The position numbers and the translations under genes were made by a program. Positions 7,771 through 17,031 of a stretch of 60,941 bases of DNA are shown piece after piece. Numbering within the stretch: position 1 is the stretch's first letter; every line of letters starts with the position of its first letter. The notes beneath the pieces were generated by a model, which searched no databases, was not told the DNA's origin, and saw nothing but the letters and a program-made list of their open reading frames with translations. The DNA is taken from positions 1 through 60,941 of the forward strand of contig JAAZAA010000021.1 in NCBI GenBank assembly GCA_012514535.1. Direction: 5' to 3'. This stretch comes from Myxococcales bacterium (GTDB lineage Bacteria > Myxococcota_A > Polyangia > Polyangiales > Polyangiaceae).

Positions 7771-9744
7771 ATGAAAGATTTTCTCGTCTTGCCCCGCCTC
7801 GTGATCGAAAACGTGACGCCCCTGGTGGACTCGGGCCGGTACCCGCTCAAGCGTCTCGTGGGGGACGCCGTGGAGGTGGGCGCCGACATCTTCAAGGACG
7901 GACACGACCTCATCACCGCGCGCGTCGTGGTGAAGGGCCCGGGGGACAGCAATTTCGCCGCGTACCCCATGGAGTACGATTACCCCAGCGATCGCTGGAC
8001 CGGGCGCTTCAACGTCGACCGCGTGGGCCGCTGGGAGATGGCGATCGAGGCGTGGCCGGATCCGTTCCGGACCTGGCGTGCGGCCCTGGAGAAGCGCATC
8101 GAGGCGGGTCAGGACATCACCCCCGAGCTCCTCGAAGGGGCGTCCCTCGTGCGGCGTCGCGTTCCCCTCGCGCCGGCCTCGGACCGCGAGCCCCTCGAGA
8201 AGGCGGCGCTCGTGCTGGAGGACGTGCAGGCGGACGAGGACGCGCGGCTCCGGGTCGCCTTTTCGAAGACCTTGCTCGAGCTGATGTACGGCACCGTCGA
8301 CGCGCGGGACGCCACGCGCACGGTCTTCTTTCCCATCGTCGTGGACCGCCCGGAGGCGGGTTTCGCGGCCTGGTACGAGCTCTTCCCCCGCTCGCAGAGC
8401 CCGGAGCCGGGTCGTCACGGCACCTTCCGCGACACGGAGCGCAGGATCCCCGAGATCGCCGCGCTCGGCTTCGACGTCATCTACCTGCCTCCGATCCATC
8501 CGATCGGCTTTTCGCACCGCAAGGGACGCAACAACACGCGGGTGTGTGAGCCGGGCGACGTGGGGTCGCCCTGGGCCATCGGCAGCCAGGCGGGGGGACA
8601 CGACGCCGTGCACCCGGAGCTCGGCACCCTCGAGGACTTCCGGCGTCTGGTGAAGACGTGCCGCGAGTTCGGCATCGAGGTGGCCCTCGACTTCGCGCTG
8701 CAGTGCTCCCCGGATCACCCGTGGATCAAGGAGCACCCCGAGTGGTTCTTCATCCGCCCCGACGGCAGCATCCGCTACGCGGAGAACCCCCCCAAGAAGT
8801 ACGAAGACATCTACCCCCTGAATTTCTGGAGCGAGAACGCGGAGGGCCTCTGGACGGCCTGTCGAGACCTGCTGCTGTTCTGGATCGAGCAGGGCGTGAC
8901 GACGTTCCGCGTCGACAACCCGCACACGAAGCCGTTCGCCTTCTGGGAGTGGTGCATCGCGGAGGTGAAGCAACGTCACCCGGAGGTCATCTTCCTGTCG
9001 GAGTCCTTCACGCGCCCCAAGCGCATGTACGGGCTCGCCAAGCTCGGCTTCACCCAGAGCTACACGTACTTCACCTGGAAGAACACGAAGTGGGAGCTGA
9101 CGGAGTTCTTGGAAGAGGTGATGCGGCCGCCGGTGAGCGACTTCTACCGGCCGAACTTCTTCGCCAATACGCCCGACATCCTGCACGAGTACCTCCAGAA
9201 GGGCGGGCGGCCCGCGTTCCGCGTGCGGGCGGTCTTGGCGGCGACGTCGTCGCCGATCTACGGCATCTACTCGGGGTTCGAGCTCTGCGAGAACGAGCCC
9301 GTGCGCGAGGGCAGCGAGGAGTACCTGAACTCCGAGAAGTACGAGGTGCGGGTGCGCGACTGGAACGCCCCGGGCAACATCAAGCAGGATCTGGCCCGCC
9401 TGAACCGCATCCGCCGCGAGAACCGGGCGCTGCAGCTGCAGACGAACCTCGAGATCGTCCCCACGGAGAACGACGACATCCTCGCCTTCCTCAAGTCGGC
9501 TCGCGGCGAGGGGGGGCGCCCCGACAACCACGTGCTGGTGGTGGTGAACCTGAACCCCTTCGAGGCGCGGGAGACGATGGTGCACGTGCCCTTGGCGCGC
9601 ATCGGGCTGGGGAGCGACGAGAGCTACATCGCCCACGATCTGCTGACGGGCACGTCCTACACCTGGCGCGCGGGCCCGAACTACGTGCGCCTCGATCCGC
9701 AGCAGAAGGTCGCCCACGTGTTCCGCTTGGAGCGACGCCCCTGA
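7771..9744 (+). CDS. glgE: Alpha-1,4-glucan:maltose-1-phosphate maltosyltransferase (GlgE)
   Basis: A 657-residue GH13 subfamily 3 protein. GlgE transfers maltosyl units from alpha-maltose-1-phosphate to the non-reducing end of alpha-1,4-glucan. Visible features are the N-terminal beta domain starting LPRLVIENVTP, the GH13 barrel with DVIYLPPIHPIG, the nucleophile Asp382 in FRVDNPHTKP, and the acid Glu411 in FLSESFTRP. Length matches the family (about 660-700). The ATG at 7771 is preferred over GTG 7747, which adds eight residues. It starts an alpha-glucan cluster with glgX and glgB. TreS/Pep2 or GlgM, which supply maltose-1-phosphate, are not in the window. Confidence 0.93.
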   Translation: MKDFLVLPRLVIENVTPLVDSGRYPLKRLVGDAVEVGADIFKDGHDLITARVVVKGPGDSNFAAYPMEYDYPSDRWTGRFNVDRVGRWEMAIEAWPDPFRTWRAALEKRIEAGQDITPELLEGASLVRRRVPLAPASDREPLEKAALVLEDVQADEDARLRVAFSKTLLELMYGTVDARDATRTVFFPIVVDRPEAGFAAWYELFPRSQSPEPGRHGTFRDTERRIPEIAALGFDVIYLPPIHPIGFSHRKGRNNTRVCEPGDVGSPWAIGSQAGGHDAVHPELGTLEDFRRLVKTCREFGIEVALDFALQCSPDHPWIKEHPEWFFIRPDGSIRYAENPPKKYEDIYPLNFWSENAEGLWTACRDLLLFWIEQGVTTFRVDNPHTKPFAFWEWCIAEVKQRHPEVIFLSESFTRPKRMYGLAKLGFTQSYTYFTWKNTKWELTEFLEEVMRPPVSDFYRPNFFANTPDILHEYLQKGGRPAFRVRAVLAATSSPIYGIYSGFELCENEPVREGSEEYLNSEKYEVRVRDWNAPGNIKQDLARLNRIRRENRALQLQTNLEIVPTENDDILAFLKSARGEGGRPDNHVLVVVNLNPFEARETMVHVPLARIGLGSDESYIAHDLLTGTSYTWRAGPNYVRLDPQQKVAHVFRLERRP

Positions 9745-10109
9745 ATCCAGGAGCGACGAACGGTTCGTCGTCGGGAGCACTCGCCCATCGGACCCGTACG
9801 CCTCGCGGGGGGTCGGATGGGCTCGTCCAGCCGCGCGCCTGCTCACGAACCGGTGCCTCTCGGTGATTTTCTGGTCGCGCCGAAGAGCTCCCTTCGGCAA
9901 ACCGATCGTCGCTCGAGGGGCCCTTTGGATCGCTCGGTCCCCGCGGGTGCTCGAGGGCCGAGCGGCGGAGGCACGGAGCAGCAGCAGGGAACCGCTGTAG
10001 GGTGTCTGGGCTCGGGTGTGCCGCAGCGTGGGGGGCGGACTCCGTAGAAACCAGTGGGGGCCCAGGTGCTCTTTGCGCCGGGCTCACCTTTCACTAGCGT
10101 GCCGAGGGC
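9745..10109. other. Intergenic interval, glgE to glgX
   Basis: This 365-base interval holds no gene I can support. Just after the glgE stop is an inverted repeat (GACGAAC/GTTCGTC, around 9755-9769) that could form a hairpin, but no T-tract follows. The rest is GC-rich without recognisable RNA motifs. The length suggests glgX-glgB may have their own promoter, though no convincing -35/-10 pair is visible. Confidence 0.5.
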
Positions 10110-12224
10110 ATGCGCATCTGGCCTGGCAACGCGCTCCGTCTCGGTGCGACCTGGGACGGCGAAGGCGTCAATTTTGCTCTGTTTTCGCAGAACGCGACCG
10201 GGGTGGACCTGTGCCTGTTCGACGCCAACGACCCCACGCGTCAGACCCACCGCATCCCCCTCAAGGAGCGGACGAACCGGATTTGGCATTGCTACCTACC
10301 GGACGTCCGCCCGGGGCAGCTCTACGCCTATCGGGTGCATGGGCCCTACGCTCCCCACCAGGGCCACCGTTTCAACCCCGAGAAGCTCGTGCTCGATCCC
10401 TACGCGCGGGCGATCGCCGGGTACATCGAGTGGCACGACGCGGTGTTCGGGTATCAAATCGGACACCCGGATGCGGATTTGAGCTTCAACCCGACGGACA
10501 GCGCGCCGTATGTGCCCAAGTGCGTCGTGGTGGACGAAGCCTTCACCTGGGGAGGCGATCGCCCCCCCCAGGTGCCCTGGAGCGACACGCTCATCTACGA
10601 GGCGCACGTCAAGGGCATGACCATGCGACACCCGGACGTCCCTCCGCACCTGCGCGGGACGTACCTGGGGCTCGCGTCGGACGCCATCCTCGACCACCTG
10701 CTCTCGCTCGGGGTGACGGCCATCGAGCTGCTCCCCGTCCATCACTTCGCCGTGGACCGCAGACTGCGCGACATCGGGCTCACGAACTACTGGGGCTACC
10801 AGACCCTCGGCTACTTCGCGCCCGACCCCCGCTACGCCACGGGCAACCGCGGCCAGCAGGTGGACGAGTTCAAGACCATGGTGAAGGCGTTTCACCGGGT
10901 CGGCATCGAGGTGATCCTGGACGTGGTGTACAACCACACCGGCGAAGGCAATCACCTCGGGCCCACGCTGTGCTTCCGCGGGATCGACAACGCGTCGTAC
11001 TACCGCCTCGTGCCGCACAACGAGCGGTACTATCAGGACTTCACGGGGTGCGGGAACAGCCTCAACGTGCTGCATCCCCGGGCGCTGCAGCTCGTGCTCG
11101 ACAGCCTGCGCCACTGGGTGGTTGACATGCACGTCGACGGCTTCCGCTTCGACCTCGCGCCGACCCTGGCCCGCGATCCGTTCGAGTTCGACAGCTTCGC
11201 GCGCTTCTTCGGCACGGTGCAGCAGGATCCGGTCTTGAGCCAGGTGAAGCTCATCGCCGAACCCTGGGACATCGGGCCCGGGGGGTATCGCCTCGGCGGG
11301 TTCCCGCCTGGGTGGGCCGAGTGGAATGGCAAGTACCGCGACTCGGTGCGCCGCTTCTGGCGGGGCGACGAGGGCCAGGTGCCCGAGCTGGCGTCGCGCC
11401 TGAGCGGCTCGAGCGACATCTTCCAGGCGAGCGACCGCGGTCCTTACGCCAGCATCAACTTCGTCACCTGTCACGACGGCTACACCCTGCGCGATCTGGT
11501 CAGCTACGAGCAGAAGCACAACCACGCGAACGGCGAAGGCAACCGCGACGGCGACAACCACAACCTCAGCCGCAACTGGGGGCACGAGGGAGAGACCAAG
11601 GCCGCGTGGGTGAACCGCATGCGCGACCGCATGGTGAAGAACTTCCTGGCGACCCTCGCCTTCTCCCAGGGCGTGCCGATGATCAGCCACGGCGACGAGC
11701 TGGGGCGGACGCAGAAGGGCAACAACAACGCCTACTGCCAGGACAGCGAGCTCACGTGGATCGACTGGGATCTCGACGACAACCAGCGTGAGCTGCTCGA
11801 GTTCGCCAGGCGCGTGTTCCGGGTGCTGCGGTCGAACCCGGTGTTCCGTCGGCGTCGCTTCTTCGCAGGCAACCCGGTGACGGACCGGGGCGTGAAGGAC
11901 GTGCAGTGGATGCGCCCCGATGGCCGTGAGATGACGGATGACGACTGGCGCAGCCCGAAGAACCGCATGCTCGGGATGTTGATCCACGGCCGCGCGTCCG
12001 ACGACGTCGACGAGCGCGGTCGTCCGAACATGGGGCAGACGCTCCTCTTGCTGTTGAATTCCAGCAACCGCGCGCGCCAGTTTCGCCTGCCGGATTTGCC
12101 CGAGCGAGGCTACTGGCACGAGCTGGTCAACACCGCACAATCCACTCATCGCGTCCCCAAGGGCACGATGTTGAATGTGGCTCCTCACTCGCTCGTATTG
12201 CTCTGCTACGAAGGTACCGAATGA
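10110..12224 (+). CDS. glgX: Glycogen debranching enzyme (GlgX/isoamylase type)
   Basis: A 704-residue GH13 subfamily 11 enzyme that hydrolyses alpha-1,6 branches. The N-terminal CBM48-like domain (about residues 8-95, with GVNFALFSQNATGVDLCLF) precedes the catalytic barrel. Catalytic residues are Asp348 (GFRFDLA), Glu384 (LIAEPWD) and Asp456 (TCHDGYTL). Conserved VVYNHTGEGN and NHNLSRNWG are also present. Length fits GlgX/TreX (about 660-720). GAGGGC precedes the ATG. The stop overlaps the glgB start (ATGA), so debranching and branching enzymes are translationally coupled. Confidence 0.95.
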   Translation: MRIWPGNALRLGATWDGEGVNFALFSQNATGVDLCLFDANDPTRQTHRIPLKERTNRIWHCYLPDVRPGQLYAYRVHGPYAPHQGHRFNPEKLVLDPYARAIAGYIEWHDAVFGYQIGHPDADLSFNPTDSAPYVPKCVVVDEAFTWGGDRPPQVPWSDTLIYEAHVKGMTMRHPDVPPHLRGTYLGLASDAILDHLLSLGVTAIELLPVHHFAVDRRLRDIGLTNYWGYQTLGYFAPDPRYATGNRGQQVDEFKTMVKAFHRVGIEVILDVVYNHTGEGNHLGPTLCFRGIDNASYYRLVPHNERYYQDFTGCGNSLNVLHPRALQLVLDSLRHWVVDMHVDGFRFDLAPTLARDPFEFDSFARFFGTVQQDPVLSQVKLIAEPWDIGPGGYRLGGFPPGWAEWNGKYRDSVRRFWRGDEGQVPELASRLSGSSDIFQASDRGPYASINFVTCHDGYTLRDLVSYEQKHNHANGEGNRDGDNHNLSRNWGHEGETKAAWVNRMRDRMVKNFLATLAFSQGVPMISHGDELGRTQKGNNNAYCQDSELTWIDWDLDDNQRELLEFARRVFRVLRSNPVFRRRRFFAGNPVTDRGVKDVQWMRPDGREMTDDDWRSPKNRMLGMLIHGRASDDVDERGRPNMGQTLLLLLNSSNRARQFRLPDLPERGYWHELVNTAQSTHRVPKGTMLNVAPHSLVLLCYEGTE

Positions 12225-14446
12225 ACGCCCGCGCCCACGACAACGTATTGAACATCGAGCCCGAGGCACTCGCCGCCCTCCAACGGGTGGAGCACTACAA
12301 TCCACACGGGCTGCTCGGCTCCCACCCGGTGGAGCCCGCCTTTGGGGGCGGTGTGCTGGTGCGTTCGTTCCACCCGGACGCCGAGGGCTGCGACGTGGTG
12401 CTCGAAGGAGGGGAGTCCCGCCCGATGCAGCCGCTCGGCGGCGGCGTCTTCGGACTGCACCTCCCGGACCGCGCGCTGCCGCTTTCCTATCGTCTCCGCT
12501 TCAGCTTTCCCGGGGGGACGACGTGGGAGCTCGTCGATCCCTACCGCTTCCTCCCGACCGTAGGGGAGCTGGATCTCTACCTGTTCGGCGAGGGCACGCA
12601 CCGCCGCCTCTGGCAGGCCTTGGGAGCGCGCCCCATGGAGCTCGACGGGGTGCGGGGGACCGCGTTCACGGTGTGGGCGCCCAACGCCAAGCGGGTGAGC
12701 GTCGTCGGCGCCTTCAACAACTGGGACGGCAGGCTGATGCCGATGCGCTCCCTCGGGAGCTCGGGCGTGTGGGAGCTCTTCGTGCCCGGCGTGGGCGCCG
12801 GTGAGCTCTACAAGTACGAGATCAAGACGCAGATGGGGGATCTGCGCGTCAAGACCGATCCCATGGCGCGGCGCATGGAGTGCCCGCCGCAGACCGCCTC
12901 GATCGTCTTCGAGACCCACTACGAGTGGGGCGATCGAGCCTGGATGGAGGATCGCGCGAAGCGGGACATCACGCGCGAACCCGTGCACATCTACGAGCTG
13001 CACCTGGGCTCCTGGGCGCGGGTCCCCGAGGACGGGTACCGCTCCATGAGCTACCGCGAGATCGCGCCGCGGCTCGTCGAGCACGTGAAGAAGCTCGGCT
13101 TCACCCACGTGGAGCTGATGCCCCTGGCGGAGCACGCCTTCTATCCCTCCTGGGGTTACCAGGTCACCGGGTACTTCTCGCCGACGGCCCGGTACGGGGA
13201 GCCCGACGACCTCAAGTTCTTCGTCGATTACTGCCATCGCCATGGCGTCGGCGTGATCGTCGACTGGGTGCCCGCGCACTTTCCCAAGGACGACTTCGCG
13301 CTGCGGCGCTTCGACGGCACCGCCCTGTACGAGCACGAAGACACGCGACGCGGCGAGCACCCGGATTGGGGCACGCTCATCTTCAACTACGGGCGCCGCG
13401 AGGTGCGGAGCTTCCTCATCGCCAACGCGATCTACTGGCTGAACGAGTTCCACATCGACGGCCTCCGCGTCGACGCCGTCGCCTCGATGCTCTACCTCGA
13501 CTACAGCCGCGAGGAGGGGCAGTGGGTGCCCAACGTGTACGGCGGTCGGGAGAACCTCGACGCCATCGACTTTCTGCGCGCCATGAACATCGCCGTGCGT
13601 GAAGAGGCGCCGGGGGCCTTCACGGTGGCGGAGGAGTCGACGGCCTGGGGCGGCATCACGCGACCCCCGGAGGCCGGCGGTCTTGGCTTCACGTTCAAGT
13701 GGAACATGGGCTGGATGCACGACACTCTGGGCTACTTCCAGAAGGAGCCGGTGCACCGCAAGTACCACCAGGATCAGCTCACCTTCGCGATGCTCTACGA
13801 GTACACGGAGCGCTTCATCAACTCGATCAGCCACGACGAGGTCGTGCACGGCAAGGGCTCGCTGATCGAGAAGATGCCGGGGGACTTCTGGCAGAAGCTC
13901 GCCAACCTCCGGCTTCTGCTCGCCTACCAGGTGACGCGACCGGGCAAGCAGCTCATCTTCATGGGCACGGAGATCGGGCAGCACGGCGAGTGGAACGTCG
14001 ATGGCTCGGTGGATTGGCACCTCGCCGACCACCCCCAGCGGCAGGCGCTGCTCACGTTCATGGCCGAGCTCGGCAAGATGTACGCGGAGCGCCAGGAGCT
14101 CTGGCTCGATGATCCCTCGCCGGAGAGCTTCGAGTGGATCGACTGCTCAGATCGGGACAACTCCGTGCTGGTTTACCTGCGCAAGGTGTGCAGCGCCGGT
14201 CCGGGCGGCGCCCACTGCGTGGTGGTGCTCAACCTCACCCCGGTGCCGCGGGAGGACTATCGCATCGGCGTGCCCCAGGCGGGGCGCTACGTCGAGCGGC
14301 TCTCGAGCGACGATCGGCGCTTCGGCGGGAGCGAGTTCGAGACGATCCGGGAGCTGCACACCGAGCCCATCGCCGCCCACGGCCGGGATCAGTCGCTGCT
14401 GCTGCGCTTGCCGCCCCTCGGGTGCCTGGTGCTCGTCCCGGGCTGA
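12221..14446 (+). CDS. glgB: 1,4-alpha-glucan branching enzyme
   Basis: A 741-residue GH13 subfamily 9 enzyme that forms alpha-1,6 branches in glycogen. The N1 domain comes first (about residues 10-110, VEHYNPHGLLGSHP), then a CBM48 domain (FTVWAPNAKRVSVVGAFNNWDG) and the catalytic barrel. The nucleophile Asp418 is in GLRVDAVASML, the acid Glu471 in VAEEST, and the transition-state Asp in ISHDEVVHGKG. Length equals the E. coli enzyme plus about 13 residues. It lies in an operon with glgX (4-bp overlap). Its last 58 bases may overlap the 3' end of the convergent metalloprotease gene. Confidence 0.96.
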   Translation: MNARAHDNVLNIEPEALAALQRVEHYNPHGLLGSHPVEPAFGGGVLVRSFHPDAEGCDVVLEGGESRPMQPLGGGVFGLHLPDRALPLSYRLRFSFPGGTTWELVDPYRFLPTVGELDLYLFGEGTHRRLWQALGARPMELDGVRGTAFTVWAPNAKRVSVVGAFNNWDGRLMPMRSLGSSGVWELFVPGVGAGELYKYEIKTQMGDLRVKTDPMARRMECPPQTASIVFETHYEWGDRAWMEDRAKRDITREPVHIYELHLGSWARVPEDGYRSMSYREIAPRLVEHVKKLGFTHVELMPLAEHAFYPSWGYQVTGYFSPTARYGEPDDLKFFVDYCHRHGVGVIVDWVPAHFPKDDFALRRFDGTALYEHEDTRRGEHPDWGTLIFNYGRREVRSFLIANAIYWLNEFHIDGLRVDAVASMLYLDYSREEGQWVPNVYGGRENLDAIDFLRAMNIAVREEAPGAFTVAEESTAWGGITRPPEAGGLGFTFKWNMGWMHDTLGYFQKEPVHRKYHQDQLTFAMLYEYTERFINSISHDEVVHGKGSLIEKMPGDFWQKLANLRLLLAYQVTRPGKQLIFMGTEIGQHGEWNVDGSVDWHLADHPQRQALLTFMAELGKMYAERQELWLDDPSPESFEWIDCSDRDNSVLVYLRKVCSAGPGGAHCVVVLNLTPVPREDYRIGVPQAGRYVERLSSDDRRFGGSEFETIRELHTEPIAAHGRDQSLLLRLPPLGCLVLVPG

Positions 14447-15516
14447 GCCGTTCTCGCGCGTCGACGGCGTCGTCCGCCCCACAGGAGGCCGACGACGCCC
14501 AAAGCCGTGGCGACCGCCGCGGTGCCGAGGCTGCTGCCGGTGGGAGCTCGGGAGAACCGCGCGCCGCCGCAGCCGCCCGGGGGCGCGGTGCCATAGAGCA
14601 CCTGGAGCGCCTGGATGTCCGCGTGGGCGAGCTGGCGCTTGTGCACCTCGCAGGCGCTGGTGCAGCTGTACATGGTCGAGCCCCGATCCTCGAAGTCTTC
14701 GGGGAGGCCCCAGAAGTGCCCCACCTCGTGGGTGAGCACGTTCTGCAGGTCGTAGGTCTGCCCGCAGGCGGCGCCGTTCGCGTCGCCGAGGCAGGAGAGC
14801 GGACGCAGAGCGGCGTTGGCTCGGGGCGGGACCAGGGCCGCCGCCTCGGTGGTCGTGACGCTCGTGGGCTGCTCGAGGATGGAGAAGACGTGGCGGGAGT
14901 TGATGACGATGTCCGCCTCGGTGATCTCCCCGGTCCGGGGATGCGAGAAGCCGATGGTGATGGCCAGATCGGTCTCGTGTCCGTCGAAGTCGATGGGTGC
15001 GACGAGGACGGAGTTTTCGCCGTCCGGCGTGAGGCTGGGGCGAGCGCCCTTGCCGCGGACGAAGCGCACGACGGGGAGCTGCGCGTCGGTGCCCTGCCAA
15101 GCCAGGAACGCGGCGCGCAAGGCGTCCTCCGCCTGAGGACCCAGGGCGTCGAGGGACTCGTCGAGGGTCACCACCACCTCCCCCGTGAACCAGCGCTGGC
15201 GCGGCGCCGGATCCTGCGACGCCGCCGCTTCCTCGCGCTCGTTCCAGACCTCCGCCGCGAAGCGCGCGACGCCAGCGCTGGTCACCGCGACGAGCGCCGC
15301 GAGGGCGAGCAGTGGGAGCGCCGTCCTCGCCAGGCTCCAGGCCTGCGGTGGGGCGTGCGGGGCGGGCGGTGCGTACGAGCGTGGGGTGTCCTGTGCAGCG
15401 CCTTGGGCTGGGCGGCGCAGGAGCTCCGTCGTCGGCTCGGCGCCTGCCAGCCCGGGGGGGAGGGCCCTCCGGCTGGATGGAATGTCGAGGAGCTCCGTCG
15501 AGCGAACGCTGTCCAC
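14389..15516 (-). CDS. Secreted/anchored matrixin-type zinc metalloprotease
   Basis: About 375 residues. After a Pro/Ala-rich N-terminus of about 65 residues there is one hydrophobic helix (ALPLLALAALVAVTSAG), so the protein is a signal-anchored or secreted type. The catalytic domain holds the zinc motif HEVGHFWGLPE (HExxHxxGxxE) near residue 262 and a Met-turn Met in STMYS soon after, as in M10/M12 metzincins. The C-terminus has Cys-Gly-Gly, a hydrophobic helix and an Arg-rich cluster, resembling the MYXO-CTERM sorting tail, then about 20 extra residues overlapping the glgB 3' end. No good ATG exists; the GTG at 15516 is my best guess, and upstream codons run into the divergent ROK gene. Confidence 0.8.
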   Translation of the reverse strand: MDSVRSTELLDIPSSRRALPPGLAGAEPTTELLRRPAQGAAQDTPRSYAPPAPHAPPQAWSLARTALPLLALAALVAVTSAGVARFAAEVWNEREEAAASQDPAPRQRWFTGEVVVTLDESLDALGPQAEDALRAAFLAWQGTDAQLPVVRFVRGKGARPSLTPDGENSVLVAPIDFDGHETDLAITIGFSHPRTGEITEADIVINSRHVFSILEQPTSVTTTEAAALVPPRANAALRPLSCLGDANGAACGQTYDLQNVLTHEVGHFWGLPEDFEDRGSTMYSCTSACEVHKRQLAHADIQALQVLYGTAPPGGCGGARFSRAPTGSSLGTAAVATALGVVGLLWGGRRRRRARTAQPGTSTRHPRGGKRSSSD

Positions 15517-15615
15517 GCTGCTCGCTGGGAACGGCGGAGGGGCCAGCGCGCTTAGGTGGCCGCTCAGGTCGGGACCCGTGGGAGCGCGGTGCTGGGGTAA
15601 GCTCGGAGCGCTCCG

Positions 15616-17031
15616 ATGACCGTTGTCTCCTTCGACGCGCCTCCGGCGATGACACCACCGCTCGATCCCGAGTTCCGCCCGACGGCGCTGGCGCGACGAG
15701 CCTTCGCGCGCGCCGTCAACGACTCCGGCGACGAGCAACCTCTGACGTTCGCCCTCGAGCGCGACGGCGGCGCGGTGGCGCGATTCGCCACCCACGTGCT
15801 CCCCACGCGGCATCCCCGCGCAGAGGAGAACCTCCGCCAGGCGGAGCGGACCTTGAAGTTTCTCCTGTGGCAGCGAGGAGCGCACACGGTGCACGTCGCC
15901 GGACCGCAGGACGTCGTGGCGCACCTCGAGCGTGCCCACGCGCCGGGGGGCGCGCGCGCCTTCGACGCCGAGTTCATGGCCCGGGTGTATGCTCGACCCC
16001 GCCTTCAGGTGGTGCGAGCGGCGTCAGCGGAGGAGCTGCCGCCGGAGCGCGAGGTGCGCCGCGCCATCGGGGGGCACTGGGACGGCTGCCGCATCGGCTT
16101 CGACGCGGGGGGCAGCGACAGGAAGGTCGCGGCGGTCATCGACGGGAAGGAGGTCTACTCCGCGGAGGTCGTCTGGCACCCGAAGGAGCAAGCGGATCCC
16201 GCCTATCACGTCGCGGGGGTGCTCGACTCCCTGCGCGCGGCGGCTCGTCACCTGCCGCGGGTCGACGCCCTCGGCGTCAGCTCCGCGGGCATCTACGTGG
16301 ACAACCGCACCCGGGTGGCGTCCCTGTTTCGCAAGGTGCCCCCGGCGGATTTCGAGGCGACGATCGAGAGCATCTACCTCGACGCGGCGCGGGCGCTGGG
16401 GGACGTGCCCGTCCAGGTCGCCAACGACGGCGACGTGGCGGCCCTCGCCGGCGCGATGACCCTCGGCGTGCGTCCCGTGCTCGGCATCGCCTTGGGGACG
16501 AGTGAGGCGGTGGGCTACGTGGATCGCGACGGTTTCGTCACGGGCTGGCTCAACGAGCTCGCCTTCGCGCCGGTGGACGAGTCGCCGAGCGCGCCCATCG
16601 ACACGGAGTGGTCCGGGGATCGGGGGATCGGGAGCCAGTACCTCTCTCAGGACGCGGTCCTGCGGCTCGCCCCGCGGGCGGGGCTCGACCTCGACCTGAG
16701 CGCTCCGCCCGGTGCGCGGCTGGAGCAGGTGCAGCGACGGCTCGCCGCCGGGGACGAGCGCGCCCGGCGGGTCTTCGAGAGCGTCGGGGTGTACCTCGGG
16801 TATGCGCTGGCGCACTACGCGACGTTCTACGAGCTGGAGCATGTCCTGCTGCTGGGGCGCGTCACGTCCGGGCTCGGGGGACGGATCCTCGTCGCAGCGG
16901 CCCGCGCGGTGTTGGATCGGGATGCCCCCGAGCTCGCGCGCGTCGTGACCTTGCACCTCCCTGACGAGGCGAGCCGCCGCGTCGGACAGGCCCTTGCCGC
17001 GGCGAGTCTGCCGCCCTCGAGGAGCTCATGA
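15616..17031 (+). CDS. ROK/ASKHA-fold sugar kinase-like protein
   Basis: A 471-residue protein. The C-terminal 310 residues form an actin-like ATPase fold of the ROK kind: phosphate-1 motif FDAGGSDRKVAAVIDG at about 170-185, VANDGDVAALAGAM and the adenosine/phosphate-2 region LGIALGTSEAVGY. About 150 N-terminal residues precede it and are not part of a standard ROK (about 300 residues). The canonical DxGxT loop reads DAGGS here. It probably phosphorylates a sugar or amino sugar. The PIG-L deacetylase gene that overlaps it by 4 bp (ATGA) supports an N-acetyl-hexosamine or glycan substrate. It could also be a non-kinase member of the fold. Confidence 0.78.
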   Translation: MTVVSFDAPPAMTPPLDPEFRPTALARRAFARAVNDSGDEQPLTFALERDGGAVARFATHVLPTRHPRAEENLRQAERTLKFLLWQRGAHTVHVAGPQDVVAHLERAHAPGGARAFDAEFMARVYARPRLQVVRAASAEELPPEREVRRAIGGHWDGCRIGFDAGGSDRKVAAVIDGKEVYSAEVVWHPKEQADPAYHVAGVLDSLRAAARHLPRVDALGVSSAGIYVDNRTRVASLFRKVPPADFEATIESIYLDAARALGDVPVQVANDGDVAALAGAMTLGVRPVLGIALGTSEAVGYVDRDGFVTGWLNELAFAPVDESPSAPIDTEWSGDRGIGSQYLSQDAVLRLAPRAGLDLDLSAPPGARLEQVQRRLAAGDERARRVFESVGVYLGYALAHYATFYELEHVLLLGRVTSGLGGRILVAAARAVLDRDAPELARVVTLHLPDEASRRVGQALAAASLPPSRSS

